From: Micromonospora sp. CP22
Lineage (GTDB): Bacteria > Actinomycetota > Actinomycetes > Mycobacteriales > Micromonosporaceae
DNA: 64,000 nt
NCBI RefSeq assembly: GCF_009712475.1
Contig: NZ_VCJO01000005.1
Span: forward strand, 189,850 to 253,849
Reading direction: 5' to 3'
Shown here: one piece after another, positions 16,998 to 26,008 of the stretch
Position numbering within the stretch: the stretch's first letter is position 1
How the letters are laid out: the number at the start of each line of letters is the position of its first letter
Position numbers and translations under genes: made by a program
Notes under the pieces: model-generated
Database searches by the model: none
What the model was told of the DNA's origin: nothing
Seen by the model: only the letters and a program-made list of their open reading frames with translations

Positions 16998-17627
16998 ATG
17001 CGCGAACCATGGGTGGTCGGGGTGTCCGGGGCTTCCGGCACCCCGTACGCGGCGGCAGTCATCCGCGGCCTGCTCGACGCCGGGCAGCCGGTGGACCTGA
17101 TCGTCTCCCGGGCGGCCCGGCTGACTGTCCTCGACGAGACCGGACGGCCGTTCCGGGACGGCCACTGGGCCGAGGACCTGGCCGGCTGGCTCGGGCGGGA
17201 CATCGGCGCGGCCGACCTGCGGCACTGGCCTGCCGGTGACCTCGCGGCCGGGCCGAGCAGCGGTTCCTACCCGGTACGCGGGATGGTGGTGGTGCCGGCC
17301 AGCACGGCGGCATGCGCCGGGATCGCCATCGGCCTGTCCAAGGACCTGTTGCAGCGTGCGGCCGAGGTGAACCTGAAGGAACGGCGACGCGTGGTGGTGG
17401 TGCCCCGCGAGACGCCGGTGACCCGGAGCCACCTGGAACATCTCATCGCGCTGCACGACGCTGGTGCTGTGGTGCTGCCAGCCAGTCCCGGCTTCTACGG
17501 TGCGGGTGCCGCGGCCTCCGCGGCCCAGCTGGTGGACTTCGTGGCGGGCAAGGTGCTCGACGCCCTCGACGTGCCGCACACCCTGTTCACGCGCTGGGCC
17601 GGGAAGTTGAACGCGGACCGGACCTGA
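16998..17627 (+). CDS. ubiX: UbiX-family flavin prenyltransferase (MqnM-type)
   Basis: 209 residues; ATG 16998 with GGGGGG just upstream. Flavin-binding GVSGASGTPYAAAVIRGLLD at the N-terminus, and later VVVPASTAACAGIAIGLSKDLLQRAAEV and LKERRRVVVVPRETP are typical. It makes prenyl-FMN, the cofactor the UbiD-type decarboxylase at 13387 needs. The intervening terpene synthase gene splits it from its partner. A stem-loop overlaps its stop. Confidence 0.95.
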   Translation: MREPWVVGVSGASGTPYAAAVIRGLLDAGQPVDLIVSRAARLTVLDETGRPFRDGHWAEDLAGWLGRDIGAADLRHWPAGDLAAGPSSGSYPVRGMVVVPASTAACAGIAIGLSKDLLQRAAEVNLKERRRVVVVPRETPVTRSHLEHLIALHDAGAVVLPASPGFYGAGAAASAAQLVDFVAGKVLDALDVPHTLFTRWAGKLNADRT

Positions 17628-17640
17628 CGGCCGGTCCGCG
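17612..17640 (+). terminator. Stem-loop over the ubiX stop codon
   Basis: Perfect 10-bp arms CGCGGACCGG (17612-17621) and CCGGTCCGCG (17631-17640) with a 9-nt loop that contains the TGA stop. Followed by convergent bldC-like gene. No T-tract. Confidence 0.5.
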
Positions 17641-17654
17641 TCCCGACCCGCACT

Positions 17655-17939
17655 TCAGTACATCCCGGCGTTCGCCGGGCCGGCATTCGCCGGGCCGACC
17701 GGGCCGGTCGAGGCGGTCGGGCCCGCGTTACGCGGTTTACCCATCTCCTCCGCCTCGTCCAGCATGCCCTCCCCTTCAAGCAGGGCCCGCACCTCGGATT
17801 CCCGAAACCGGCGATGCCCTCCTGGAGTCCGGATGCTCCCGATCCGACCCGCCGCCGCCCATCGCGTCACAGTCTTCGGATCAACCCGAAACAGTGCGGC
17901 GACTTCACCCGGTGTCAGCAGGCGATCTCCAGTGTCCAC
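17655..17939 (-). CDS. bldC: BldC-like MerR-type DNA-binding protein
   Basis: 94 residues from GTG 17939, chosen because GAGGAGGGGG lies just upstream; the longer frame has no such signal. Residues about 3-60 are a MerR-like helix-turn-helix (LLTPGEVAALFRVDPKTVTRWAAAGRIGSIRTPGGHRRF, quoted in part: VAALFRVDPKTVTRW and GGHRRFRESEV). BldC in Streptomyces is a head-to-tail binding developmental regulator of about 68 residues. Here a Gly/Pro/Ala tail with a PANAG repeat adds about 25 residues. Orthology to BldC itself, rather than to a paralogue, is not settled by sequence alone. Confidence 0.88.
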   Translation of the reverse strand: MDTGDRLLTPGEVAALFRVDPKTVTRWAAAGRIGSIRTPGGHRRFRESEVRALLEGEGMLDEAEEMGKPRNAGPTASTGPVGPANAGPANAGMY

Positions 17940-18193
17940 AGCCCCCTCCTCGCGTCGACGAAGCCCCCGGCTGAACACACTGCCCCCGGCCGGTGCGAGC
18001 CCAGAGCCGTCATGAGGGACGTATGGCAATTACAGCACCAGCGACCTGGCGTGTCCGCCAAACGCGAAAAACGCACTGAGTGGGAAGTTAGTAAATGGTA
18101 CCGGCGTCACGCCCTCCGAACCCCGGGTATGCGAACTGTCACCCGCTGCCAGGTCAAACGGATGCCGGAGTCCGGGTGTTACGCCCTGCCGAC

Positions 18194-18210
18194 TAGGGTC
18201 ACAGTCCGTG
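18194..18210 (+). promoter_or_regulatory. Possible leaderless promoter of the Lrp gene
   Basis: TAGGGT (18194-18199) is a fair -10 element 8 nt before the GTG start at 18208; no Shine-Dalgarno precedes the GTG. The next gene shows the same pattern (TAGGTT at 18734-18739, GTG at 18745). This fits leaderless transcripts, common in actinobacteria. No convincing -35 is seen. The rest of 17940-18207 is a relatively AT-rich divergent promoter region. Confidence 0.4.
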
Positions 18211-18669
18211 GACGCCATCGACCTCAACCTCGTGGACCTGCTCCGCAGCAACGCCCGGCTGTCGTACGCCGAACTTGCCCGACAGGTCGGCCTGTCCGCC
18301 CCGGCGGTGCACGAGCGGGTCGGGAAGCTGGAATCCGGGGGCGTCATCCGGGCGTACCGCGCCGAGGTCGAGCCGGAGACCATCGGACTGGGCGTGACCG
18401 CCCTGATCGGCATCGTGGAGGACTCCGGGGCGGACACCGACGACGTGTTGGAGGCGTTCCGGGCGATGCCCGAGATCGAATCCTGCTACTTCATGGCCGG
18501 TGTCGAATCCTTCCTGCTCAAGGCGCGGGTGGGCACCATCGCCGAGTTGGAGCAGTTGATCGTCCGGCTGAACCGGACACCCGGGGTCGCCTCCACCCGT
18601 ACCGGCATCGCCCTGTCGACCAAGTGGGAGAACCGCCCGCAGCCGGTCGCTCCGCCGCCGACGGTCTGA
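18208..18669 (+). CDS. Lrp/AsnC-family transcriptional regulator
   Basis: 153 residues from GTG. N-terminal helix-turn-helix (LVDLLRSNARLSYAELARQVGLSAPAVHERVGKL, key parts AELARQVGLS and AVHERV), then the RAM effector domain (residues about 65-140; IESCYFMAGVESFLLKARV). Lrp-family proteins are octameric or dimeric feast/famine regulators that bind amino acids. The gene is 75 nt upstream of a cysteine desulfhydrase-like gene in the same direction. In proteobacteria the Lrp-type regulator CyuR/DecR controls cysteine desulfidation, so cysteine is a plausible effector, by inference. Confidence 0.93.
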   Translation: MDAIDLNLVDLLRSNARLSYAELARQVGLSAPAVHERVGKLESGGVIRAYRAEVEPETIGLGVTALIGIVEDSGADTDDVLEAFRAMPEIESCYFMAGVESFLLKARVGTIAELEQLIVRLNRTPGVASTRTGIALSTKWENRPQPVAPPPTV

Positions 18670-18720
18670 GCCTGCCGCCGACCGCCTGAGCCTGCCGCCG
18701 ACCGCCTGAGCCCGCTGCCG
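18667..18720 (+). repeat. 20-bp tandem repeat beginning at the lrp stop
   Basis: TGAGCCTGCCGCCGACCGCC at 18667-18686 and again at 18687-18706, followed by a diverged partial third copy (18707-18720). Each unit begins with TGA, and the gene's last codons resemble the unit too. Looks like slippage duplication at the end of the gene. Confidence 0.8.
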
Positions 18721-18744
18721 CAGGTCGGCTGCTAGGTTTCCGGC

Positions 18745-19836
18745 GTGACTCAACTCGACCGGTGCGACGAGGCCAGCCGGTGGTGGGTGACCGAGGCCAT
18801 CGCGGCCGTGGAGGCGGACGCGAACCGGTCCGCCGACACCCACCTGCTGCCGTTCCCGCTGCCCCGGCAGTGGGGGATCGACCTCTACCTCAAGGACGAG
18901 TCGGTCCACCCGACCGGCTCGCTGAAGCACCGGCTGGCCCGCTCGCTGTTCCTGTACGGGCTGTGCAACGGCTGGATCGGGCCGAGCACCACGATCATCG
19001 AGGCGTCGTCCGGTTCCACGGCGGTCTCCGAGGCGTACTTCGCCCGGATGCTGGGGCTGCCCTTCATCGCGGTGATGCCCGCCTCCACCTCGCCCGAGAA
19101 GATCGCCCAGATCGAGTTCCAGGGCGGCCGGTGCCACCTCGTCCAGGACCCGGCGAAGGTGGTCATCGAGGCACGCTGGCTCGCCGAGGACACCGGCGGG
19201 CACTACATGGACCAGTTCACCTACGCCGAGCGGGCCACCGACTGGCGCGGCAACAACAACATCGCCGAGTCGATCTACGCGCAGCTTGCCCTGGAACGGC
19301 ATCCGATACCGGCCTGGATCGTGGTCGGCGCGGGCACCGGCGGCACCAGCGCCACCATCGGCCGGTACGCCCGCTACCGGCGGCTGCCCACCAAGCTCTG
19401 CGTGGTCGATCCGGAGAACTCCGCGTTCTACCCCGCCTGGCAGGCGGCTGACTGGTCGGTGCGGACCGGCCGAGGCTCCCGGATCGAGGGCATCGGCCGC
19501 CCGAGCGTCGAGCCGTCGTTCCTGCCCTCGGTGGTGGACCGGATGGTGCGGGTGCCCGACGCGGCGTCCCTGGCGGCCATGCGGGCCGCTTCGGCGGTGC
19601 TGGGCCGACGGGTGGGTGGCTCGACCGGCACCAACCTGTGGGGCGCCTTCGGCCTGATCGCCGAACTGCTGGCCGCCGGCCGTACGGGCTCGGTGGTCAC
19701 CCTGATCTGCGACGCGGGCGACCGGTACGCCGACACCTACTACGCCGACGAGTGGGTGGCCAAGCAGGGCCTCGATCTGACGCCACACCTGGCCACCATC
19801 GACCGCTTCCTGACCGACGGCTCCTGGCCGACCTGA
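18745..19836 (+). CDS. cds1: PLP-dependent cysteine synthase-family protein, L-cysteine desulfhydrase Cds1-like
   Basis: 363 residues from GTG. Fold type II PLP enzyme: Schiff-base Lys in [15 protein letters not shown], Asn/Gly/Ser phosphate loop region [15 protein letters not shown], and Gly-rich [19 protein letters not shown]. Segments such as [20 protein letters not shown] match the mycobacterial Cds1 group, which releases sulfide from L-cysteine rather than making cysteine. That subgroup call is from recalled similarity. The upstream Lrp regulator fits a role in cysteine breakdown or sulfide/redox balance. Confidence 0.88.
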   Translation: MTQLDRCDEASRWWVTEAIAAVEADANRSADTHLLPFPLPRQWGIDLYLKDESVHPTGSLKHRLARSLFLYGLCNGWIGPSTTIIEASSGSTAVSEAYFARMLGLPFIAVMPASTSPEKIAQIEFQGGRCHLVQDPAKVVIEARWLAEDTGGHYMDQFTYAERATDWRGNNNIAESIYAQLALERHPIPAWIVVGAGTGGTSATIGRYARYRRLPTKLCVVDPENSAFYPAWQAADWSVRTGRGSRIEGIGRPSVEPSFLPSVVDRMVRVPDAASLAAMRAASAVLGRRVGGSTGTNLWGAFGLIAELLAAGRTGSVVTLICDAGDRYADTYYADEWVAKQGLDLTPHLATIDRFLTDGSWPT

Positions 19837-19879
19837 GCCACCGGCGGGCCGTCGAGGGCGTGGCCGGGTGGTGGTCAGC

Positions 19880-20509
19880 TCAGCGGGTGGGAGCGCGCTC
19901 GGCCAGGCCGGGATAGCGCAGGACGTAGCCGTCGGCGTCCACCTCGACCTCGGCGCTGAAACCGTCGCTGGCGTAGCGGAACCGGTGTGGGCCCAGCCCG
20001 GTGTACAGCTGCTCGGTGGGCAGCACGGTCAGGCTGGGCAGCAGCACCCAGGCCACGGTTACCGAGTGGGCGGTGTCCGGAGGCGCGGTGTTCAGGCCGA
20101 GTCGACGCAGCGGCAGGGTGTTGAACAACGGCGAGCCGCCCAGGTCCACGTCCAGGGCGTCGGCCAGCCGGTCCTGGTCCTCCACGCCGGGCAGCCCGGC
20201 CGGGGCGTGCCCGGCGGCGGTCAGAACCGCGTCGAGATCACCCTGCTCGGCGGCGGTCACCCGCCATCGTCGCGTCGCCCGTTCCAGGCGTACGCTGCGC
20301 CGCCACCCGGCTCCCTCGACCTCGGCCTCCAGACGGACACTCGTCCAGTCGGTGTCGGTGGTCACCTGGTAACGACAGGTGTAGGGAACCGGGTCGACGG
20401 CCACCTGGGTGCCCTGCGCCGTCAGCCCGTGGCCGTCGTCGACCACGGCGTGCTCGGCACCCGCGGTATCCGTACGGGTCCACAGCAACGACTTCGGCGT
20501 GGTCGACAT
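19880..20509 (-). CDS. Putative glycolipid-binding domain protein
   Basis: 209 residues; start ATG 20509 (MSTTPKSLLWTRTD), upstream frame lacks support. All-beta protein resembling the putative glycolipid-binding family (PF06475): CRYQVTTDTDWTSVRLEAEV, then LDVDLGGSPLFNTLPLRRL, and C-terminal VLRYPGLAERAP. No signal peptide, Cys or membrane segment. Family function is poorly known. Single gene, 77 nt from the start-opposed helicase end, probably its own unit. Confidence 0.82.
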   Translation of the reverse strand: MSTTPKSLLWTRTDTAGAEHAVVDDGHGLTAQGTQVAVDPVPYTCRYQVTTDTDWTSVRLEAEVEGAGWRRSVRLERATRRWRVTAAEQGDLDAVLTAAGHAPAGLPGVEDQDRLADALDVDLGGSPLFNTLPLRRLGLNTAPPDTAHSVTVAWVLLPSLTVLPTEQLYTGLGPHRFRYASDGFSAEVEVDADGYVLRYPGLAERAPTR

Positions 20510-20586
20510 GAGCCGGACGTTACGCCACCCGGACGAGCCGGGCAGCGTATGCGCCGAAGACCAGCACCGCGAGCGAAACGCCCAGG

Positions 20587-22137
20587 TCAGTAGCTGTGGG
20601 CCCGCGATCGGCCGCCCGTACCTCGGTGGTCCTCGCGCGGCCGTTCGCGCTGGCTCCAACCCTCCGACCGGCCGCCCCGCTCACCGCCGAAACGACGCTC
20701 GCCGCGCGGGTGGTCGTGGTAGCGACGGTCGCCCGGTGCCTGCTCCGCGTAGCGGCGGTCGCCCCGGTGACCACGGTCGGCGTAACGGCGTTCCCCGGTG
20801 GGCCGGTCGCCGAAGCGGCGGGGTCCACCCGGTCGGCTGCTGCTGCGCTGGCGCGGCGGCTCCGGCTCGTCCCGCACCGGCACCCCGCTGGGCTCCCGCG
20901 CCCCGGTCAGCTCGGCCAGGACCGGGTCACCGGCGCGTACCCGGGCCTGGGCCGGCTCCACACCGGCCTTCTCCAGCATCGCCAGGGTGGTGCGGCGCTG
21001 CTTCGGGAGCACCAGGGTGGCCACCGCACCGGCCTCACCGGCTCGGGCGGTACGCCCAGCGCGGTGCAGGTAGTCCTTCGGGTCCTTCGGCGGGTCGACG
21101 TGCAGCACGAGGGAGACACCGTCGACGTGGATGCCCCGGGCCGCGACGTCCGTGGCGACCAGGACGCTGGTCCGCCCCTCGCGGAACTCCGCCAGGGTGC
21201 GGGTACGCATCCGCTGGGTCTTGCCGCCGTGCAGCCCACCGGCGCGTACGCCCACGGCGGCGAGCTGGTTGACCAGCCGGTCCACACCCAACTGGGTACG
21301 CGCGAACACGATGGTCCGGCCCGCCCGCGCGGCGATCGACGCGGTCACCGGGAACTTGTCCTGCGGCGGGATGAGCAGCAGGTGGTGGTCCATGGTGGAC
21401 ACGGCTGCGGTCGGCGGTGCGGTCGAGTGGGTGACCGGGTCGGTCATGAACCGCCGCACCAACGCGTCGACGTCACCGTCCAACGTGGCCGAGAAGAGCA
21501 GCCGCTGCGTGTCGGCCGGCGTCTTCGCCAACAACTCGGTGACCTCGGGCAGGAAGCCCATGTCGGCCATCTGGTCGGCCTCGTCGAGCACGGTGATCTC
21601 GACGTCGTCGAGCTGGCAGACACCCCGGTCGATCAGGTCGGCGAGCCGACCCGGGGTGGCCACCACCACCTCGACCCCGCGCCGCAGGGCATCGATCTGC
21701 CGGTCGTACGGGACGCCGCCGACGGCGGTCTTGAGGAACACGCCGACCGCCTTGCCCAGCGGCAGCAGCGCCTCGTTGACCTGCATGGCCAGTTCCCGGG
21801 TGGGCACCAGGACCAGCGCGCGTGGCCGCCGGGGGCGGGCCCGCTCACCGGCGGCGATCCGGGCCAGCAGCGGCAGCCCGAACGCGAGGGTCTTGCCGGA
21901 GCCGGTCTGCCCACGACCCAGCACGTCGCGCCCGGCGAGCGCGTCGGGCACGGTGGCCTGCTGGATCTCGAACGGAGTGGTGATGCCCTGCCGGTCGAGG
22001 GCGCGGACCAGCGGCGCGGGAAGCCCCAGCGTGCCGAAGGTGACCGGGGTGTCGGGGGTGGTGGTGCCGGCCGGTTGCGGCGCGGCGGGAAGGTCGGGAG
22101 AGAACGGGGGCATGCTGAGGTCAGCGGAGGTGGTCAA
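20587..22137 (-). CDS. DEAD-box RNA helicase with Arg/Gly-rich tail
   Basis: 516 residues. TTG 22137 is chosen because AAAGG lies 6 nt upstream; ATG 22113 has no such signal. Motifs in order: Q motif (PFEIQQATVPDALAG), Walker A (GQTGSGKT), PTRELA, DEAD variant VLDEADQM, SAT (LLFSATL), then helicase C motifs ATDVAARGIH and HRAGRTARAG. Residues after about 415 form a basic RGG/RR-rich tail typical of cold- or stress-related helicases that bind structured RNA nonspecifically. Likely roles: ribosome assembly and mRNA unwinding. A chain of palindromes occupies its leader. Confidence 0.95.
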   Translation of the reverse strand: MTTSADLSMPPFSPDLPAAPQPAGTTTPDTPVTFGTLGLPAPLVRALDRQGITTPFEIQQATVPDALAGRDVLGRGQTGSGKTLAFGLPLLARIAAGERARPRRPRALVLVPTRELAMQVNEALLPLGKAVGVFLKTAVGGVPYDRQIDALRRGVEVVVATPGRLADLIDRGVCQLDDVEITVLDEADQMADMGFLPEVTELLAKTPADTQRLLFSATLDGDVDALVRRFMTDPVTHSTAPPTAAVSTMDHHLLLIPPQDKFPVTASIAARAGRTIVFARTQLGVDRLVNQLAAVGVRAGGLHGGKTQRMRTRTLAEFREGRTSVLVATDVAARGIHVDGVSLVLHVDPPKDPKDYLHRAGRTARAGEAGAVATLVLPKQRRTTLAMLEKAGVEPAQARVRAGDPVLAELTGAREPSGVPVRDEPEPPRQRSSSRPGGPRRFGDRPTGERRYADRGHRGDRRYAEQAPGDRRYHDHPRGERRFGGERGGRSEGWSQRERPREDHRGTGGRSRAHSY

Positions 22138-22150
22138 GAACTGCCTTTCA

Positions 22151-22236
22151 AGCGGGGCGCATCTTCGCGATGTCCCGCTGCGGCCATGGCCGCCGGATCT
22201 TCCGCAAGATCGCCCATGGGCGCGTGGTCACGCGCC
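22151..22236 (-). promoter_or_regulatory. Cluster of five palindromes in the DEAD-box helicase leader
   Basis: In transcript order: GGCGCGTG/CACGCGCC (22219-22236, 2-nt loop), GCCCATGGGC (22212-22221), GATCTT/AAGATC (22196-22211), GCGGCCATGGCCGC (22180-22193), and AGCGGG..CATC/GATG..CCCGCT (22151-22179, 5-nt loop), then AAAGG and the TTG start. These are perfect or near perfect and almost back to back. A structured, possibly autoregulated or temperature-sensing leader is plausible; some could instead be operators. Confidence 0.6.
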
Positions 22237-22334
22237 AGGTCAATGATCGCTGCCCAGTGTACGGCGAGCGGCGGCGGCCCACGCGCCGTGGAGTCGGGTA
22301 GTGGGCGGACTCACCACCCTCCGCGAGCCTTCGG

Positions 22335-23966
22335 TCACCCCGTCAGGCCGCTGCCGAAGCCGGACAGCGCGTTGTTCGCGAAGAGCACCACCAAGACGCT
22401 GATCGCCACCAACACCCCCAGCGCGATGGCCATCAGGATCACCACGCGCAGCGTGCTGCTGGACTTCTCGCTGGCCGTGTCCGCCCAGCCCTGAGCCAGG
22501 ATGTGCCCGGTCAACGAGCCGGAGTTCTCCTCCCCGGCCGGGAAGGCCACCGTCGCGGAACTCTCCCCTCCGGCGTAGTACGCGCTCAGGTCGGTACCTC
22601 CGGGGCGGTGCCCCTGGGGCGGCGCGACGTGCGGCGTCGCCGGAGCGCCGGTCCCCACCCGGGCGGTGGGCTCGGATCCGGCCGACGGTCGGATCGTTCC
22701 CGGGCCGGTCTCCGGCGTGGTGACGGCGGCGATCGGGGTGGTCGAGCCCGGACGGAGGCCCGGACGCGCCGAGGGTCGTGGTGCCATCGCCGGTGAGATG
22801 GGCGCCGGGTCGTCCCGACGCCCGGCGGGGGTGGTCGGTGGCGGCCAGACCGGCAGGGCCGGGGCCGGTACGACAGGTGCCGCAGCGATTCCCCCACCGG
22901 TGGGCGGGACCGCCCGCGACGGTGCGGCGGAAGGCGCGGCCCCGGCGGTCGCCGGAGGAGGCGGAAACGGTGGTGCCGGCATCGGGCCCGGTGGCGGTGG
23001 CGGCGGGGGCACCGGAGGGCCGGGCGGCGGCGTCGGTGGCCCGGGAACCGGTGGCGTGGGCCGGGGGCCGGGCGGCGGCTCCGGAGGGTACGGCCCAGGC
23101 GGTGGGGTCGGTGCTGGCGGTGGCGGGGTCGGCGCGGGTGGGGCCGGTACGGGCGCCGGGGTGGGGGCCGGCGCTGGTGGGGTCGGTTCGGGTGTCGGCG
23201 GGCGGGGAGCGGGCTCCGGCTCAGGGGTGGGTGGTGTCGGTGGTTCGGCCGGCTCGCGTGGCTGGGCGGGCTCCGGCGGCGTGACCGGCTTCGGTTCGGT
23301 CGGCGCGGACCGGTAGACGCCGCTCGCCTTGCCGCCGCCTCCGGCCGACTGCGCCTCGTCCGCGCTCACCCGGCTGATGCCCGGTACCCGGACGCTGGCC
23401 CGCGCCGGTTTCGCCGCTCCGGCCTCCCGGTCCGGCGAGGCCGCCTCCCGCTGCCCGGGGACACTCGCCTTCCCGGTCACCGCCGCCGCTGCGGCGGGAC
23501 CTGCGGCGACGCTGCCCTCCACCGCTGCGGGACCGGCGACGGCTCCACCCGCCACCGCTGCGGGACCGGCGACGGCTCCACCCGTCACCGCTGCCGGTGC
23601 TGCGGCGACAGCTCCGCCCGCCGCTGCTGCGGGAGCGGCGACAGCTCCGCCCGCCACCGGTTCGGCGGTGGCGGTGGCGCGGTAGGTGGTTCCCCCGCCA
23701 GATCCGGGCGTGCCGACCGGTGGCTCGCCGTGGGCCACACTGCCGGGTACCGCTACCCGGGCGACTCCTGCCCGGCCTCGGGCCGGTATCGACCGATGGT
23801 CGGCGGCACCCGCCGTGGCACGGGCAGCGGGCGACGAGGTTTCCGCAGCCTCGGCGGCGGCCTCGTTCCCTGCCGGTGCCGGGGCGGTGCCGGCGCTCTG
23901 TTCGGCGGTGGCGGTGGGGGTGGGGGCCGGACTGACCGGTCCCGCCGGAACCTCGTGCTCCGTCAT
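22335..23966 (-). CDS. Proline/alanine-rich protein with C-terminal membrane anchor
   Basis: 543 residues from ATG 23966 (GGAGG 5 nt upstream). No signal peptide. Residues 1 to about 480 are low complexity: Ala/Thr-rich, then an 11-residue tandem repeat of AVAGGAVAGPA type, then a long Pro-rich run (PEPAP, PPPPPPP). Near the C-terminus lies a short ordered stretch (GTDLSAYYAGG) and one hydrophobic segment (VVILMAIALGVLVAISVLVVL), leaving a short Gly-rich end. This looks like a tail-anchored protein with a long disordered cytoplasmic part. Function unknown. A NlpC/P60 cell-wall hydrolase gene lies upstream on the same strand, so an envelope role is possible. Confidence 0.75.
   Translation of the reverse strand: MTEHEVPAGPVSPAPTPTATAEQSAGTAPAPAGNEAAAEAAETSSPAARATAGAADHRSIPARGRAGVARVAVPGSVAHGEPPVGTPGSGGGTTYRATATAEPVAGGAVAAPAAAAGGAVAAAPAAVTGGAVAGPAAVAGGAVAGPAAVEGSVAAGPAAAAAVTGKASVPGQREAASPDREAGAAKPARASVRVPGISRVSADEAQSAGGGGKASGVYRSAPTEPKPVTPPEPAQPREPAEPPTPPTPEPEPAPRPPTPEPTPPAPAPTPAPVPAPPAPTPPPPAPTPPPGPYPPEPPPGPRPTPPVPGPPTPPPGPPVPPPPPPPGPMPAPPFPPPPATAGAAPSAAPSRAVPPTGGGIAAAPVVPAPALPVWPPPTTPAGRRDDPAPISPAMAPRPSARPGLRPGSTTPIAAVTTPETGPGTIRPSAGSEPTARVGTGAPATPHVAPPQGHRPGGTDLSAYYAGGESSATVAFPAGEENSGSLTGHILAQGWADTASEKSSSTLRVVILMAIALGVLVAISVLVVLFANNALSGFGSGLTG
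23521..23586 (-). repeat. 33-bp direct repeat within the proline/alanine-rich gene
   Basis: Two adjacent 33-bp copies (23521-23553 and 23554-23586) differ at one base; each encodes one 11-residue GGAVAGPA-type unit. Diverged copies flank them. Copy number is likely to vary between strains. Confidence 0.85.
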
Positions 23967-24179
23967 CGTCGCCTCCGCGCCACGCTCGCAACCGGACCCG
24001 TACCGCCGGGACCGGGAATGCCTGAGAGACACCGTGCCACATTCCACCCGCGCGGCACACCCAGAGCGCATACCCCGTTCCAGGTGTCATCGGCGGCCGA
24101 CAAATCGGACATCAGTGGTTACCGATCACACCTGTACCGTGACGTGCGCACCTGCCGTCCGGGACGGGTGCCGGCCGGG

Positions 24180-25760
24180 TCAGCGTCCGCTGGCCGCCGA
24201 AGGACTGGCCGAGGCGCTGTCCTCCGGCGTCGCGCTGCTGGCCCCCGTGGTCGGATCGACCGTGCCGGTGGAGGTGGTCGGCGTGAGGCTACTGGCACCG
24301 AGGGTCGGCGAGGCGGGCGCCGACGAGGTGGCCGACGGGGTGGTCGAGTCTGACGGGGTCGCGGACGGGGTGGTCGAGTCCGACGGGGTCGGCGACGGGG
24401 TGGTGGAGCCCGAGGGGGTCGGCGACGGCGTCGTGCTGCCCGACGGGGTGGGCGACGGGGTCGGCTTCGGCGTCTTGGTGGGCGTCGGCTTCGGCGTGGG
24501 CTTGGGCGTCGGCTTCGGCGTGGGGGTCGGCGGCTGCGACGGGGTGGGCGAGGACGTCGGTGCCGGAACCGCGCCCACCACCCGGGTCGCGGCGTAGAGC
24601 CGGGACCAGCGGACCGTGGAGATCTTCACCACGTCGCCGGTGGTCGGCGCGTGGATCATCTTTCCGCCGCCGATGTACATCCCCACGTGGTGGATGCTCT
24701 GCCAGTTGCTGCCGGAGGCGAAGAAGAGCAGGTCACCGGGGAGGAGAGCATTGCGGGGCACGGTCCGGGAGCGGGTCGCGCGGTACTGGTCGCGGGAGAC
24801 CCGAGGCAGTTGCCGGTAGCCCGCCGACCGGTACGCCGCCCACATCAGGCCCGAGCAGTCGAACGCGTCCGGGCCCTCGGCCGCCCAGACGTACGGGTCG
24901 CCGAGCTGCTTGCGGGCGTACGCGACAGCGGCCTGCGCGACGGGATGGGCGACCAGGCCGCCGGCCGGCTGGTCGACGTAGTCGGCGCCGAGTTGCTGCT
25001 CGGCGGCCTCCTGCTGCCGGGCCAGCTCGACGAGTTTCGCGGCGTTCTCGTCGCGGAGCTTGATGAGCTTCGCCTCGGCGTCGCGCAGCGCCTGCCGGGT
25101 GGCGGTGTACTGCTGCTCGACGCCCTGAAGCCGGGACTGGGCGGCCGTGTACGCCTGTGTCGCCACCTGCTCGTCGGCCCGGGTGCGGGCCAGCTCACCC
25201 TCGGCCGGGCCGGTGGCGTGCTCGACCTTCTCCCCCCGGTTCGCCCGGCTGAGCAGCTCCAGGTGACGCAGGTCGGAGGCGAAGTCGCCGGGCGGCAGTG
25301 CGGCGGCTGCCTTGAGCGCCTCGGCGGCGACCTGATCCGCGCGCTGCTGCGCCAGCCGGACCGCGCCTCGAGCGAACTCCAGATCCCGTTGGGCGGCGTT
25401 GAACTGGGCCTGTACCTCGTTGCGCTGCTGCTCGAGTTCGAGTAGCTGGGTGCCCAGCTCGGCGACGCGAGCCTCGGCGGCGTTGATCTGGGCTTCCAGC
25501 GTGTTGGCGACCGGGGTGTCGAGCGACGGGAGGCCGGGCGTGGTGCCGGCGGGCGCGCCGGGTAGCTGGAGCTGGCCGGTGACGACCGGACGGGAGCCGG
25601 TGTCGGGCACCGTGACGGGGACGCCCGGCTCGGCGTACGCAGGTGTGGCGAGGACCGCGCTGGCGACCGCGGCGAGCAGGGCGGACCAGAGCGCCGGCCG
25701 TAGCACCGGTGAGATCACCGGCCCTCGTCGCCGCTGCCGTCCGTCCGCGTTGTCGATCAT
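24180..25760 (-). CDS. Secreted NlpC/P60 peptidoglycan hydrolase (RipA-like) with coiled coil and Ser/Thr/Pro tail
   Basis: 526 residues from ATG 25760 (GGGGAG upstream). Signal peptide: basic RQRRR then [24 protein letters not shown]. Residues about 80-260 are coiled coil ([21 protein letters not shown]). The NlpC/P60 domain (about 275-400) has catalytic Cys in [18 protein letters not shown] and His in [19 protein letters not shown]. Such DL-endopeptidases cut peptidoglycan stem peptides during division; the coiled coil usually keeps them autoinhibited. After residue about 410 come Lys/Pro-rich and then [14 protein letters not shown] repeats, a likely wall-spanning or glycosylated tail, unusual at this end of the family. 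Confidence 0.93.
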   Translation of the reverse strand: MIDNADGRQRRRGPVISPVLRPALWSALLAAVASAVLATPAYAEPGVPVTVPDTGSRPVVTGQLQLPGAPAGTTPGLPSLDTPVANTLEAQINAAEARVAELGTQLLELEQQRNEVQAQFNAAQRDLEFARGAVRLAQQRADQVAAEALKAAAALPPGDFASDLRHLELLSRANRGEKVEHATGPAEGELARTRADEQVATQAYTAAQSRLQGVEQQYTATRQALRDAEAKLIKLRDENAAKLVELARQQEAAEQQLGADYVDQPAGGLVAHPVAQAAVAYARKQLGDPYVWAAEGPDAFDCSGLMWAAYRSAGYRQLPRVSRDQYRATRSRTVPRNALLPGDLLFFASGSNWQSIHHVGMYIGGGKMIHAPTTGDVVKISTVRWSRLYAATRVVGAVPAPTSSPTPSQPPTPTPKPTPKPTPKPTPTKTPKPTPSPTPSGSTTPSPTPSGSTTPSPTPSDSTTPSATPSDSTTPSATSSAPASPTLGASSLTPTTSTGTVDPTTGASSATPEDSASASPSAASGR

Positions 25761-26008
25761 CCCGCTCCCCGTCCGGCGCTGCTCTGCCACGCTCGGTCCG
25801 CGCGGCGGTTCGGGACGCTACCAGTGTGTGTCGTGCCCCACCCTGTCTTACCTCACCCGGCGCACCGGTGTCGATGTCCTTACGGGTAACGGGAGCCTGA
25901 GAGTCTGCTGGCGACGCCCACGATGTGAGTTGCCAGCACGGCCGACGTAGGCTCGGGTGGCGACCGCGTTCCGGTCGCGACCGCAGGTGGAAGGGGACGG
26001 GGCTTTCG

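Noticed and set aside
15796..17627. Terpene biosynthetic gene cluster
   Set aside because: Only the single synthase is present; flanking genes belong to menaquinone synthesis.
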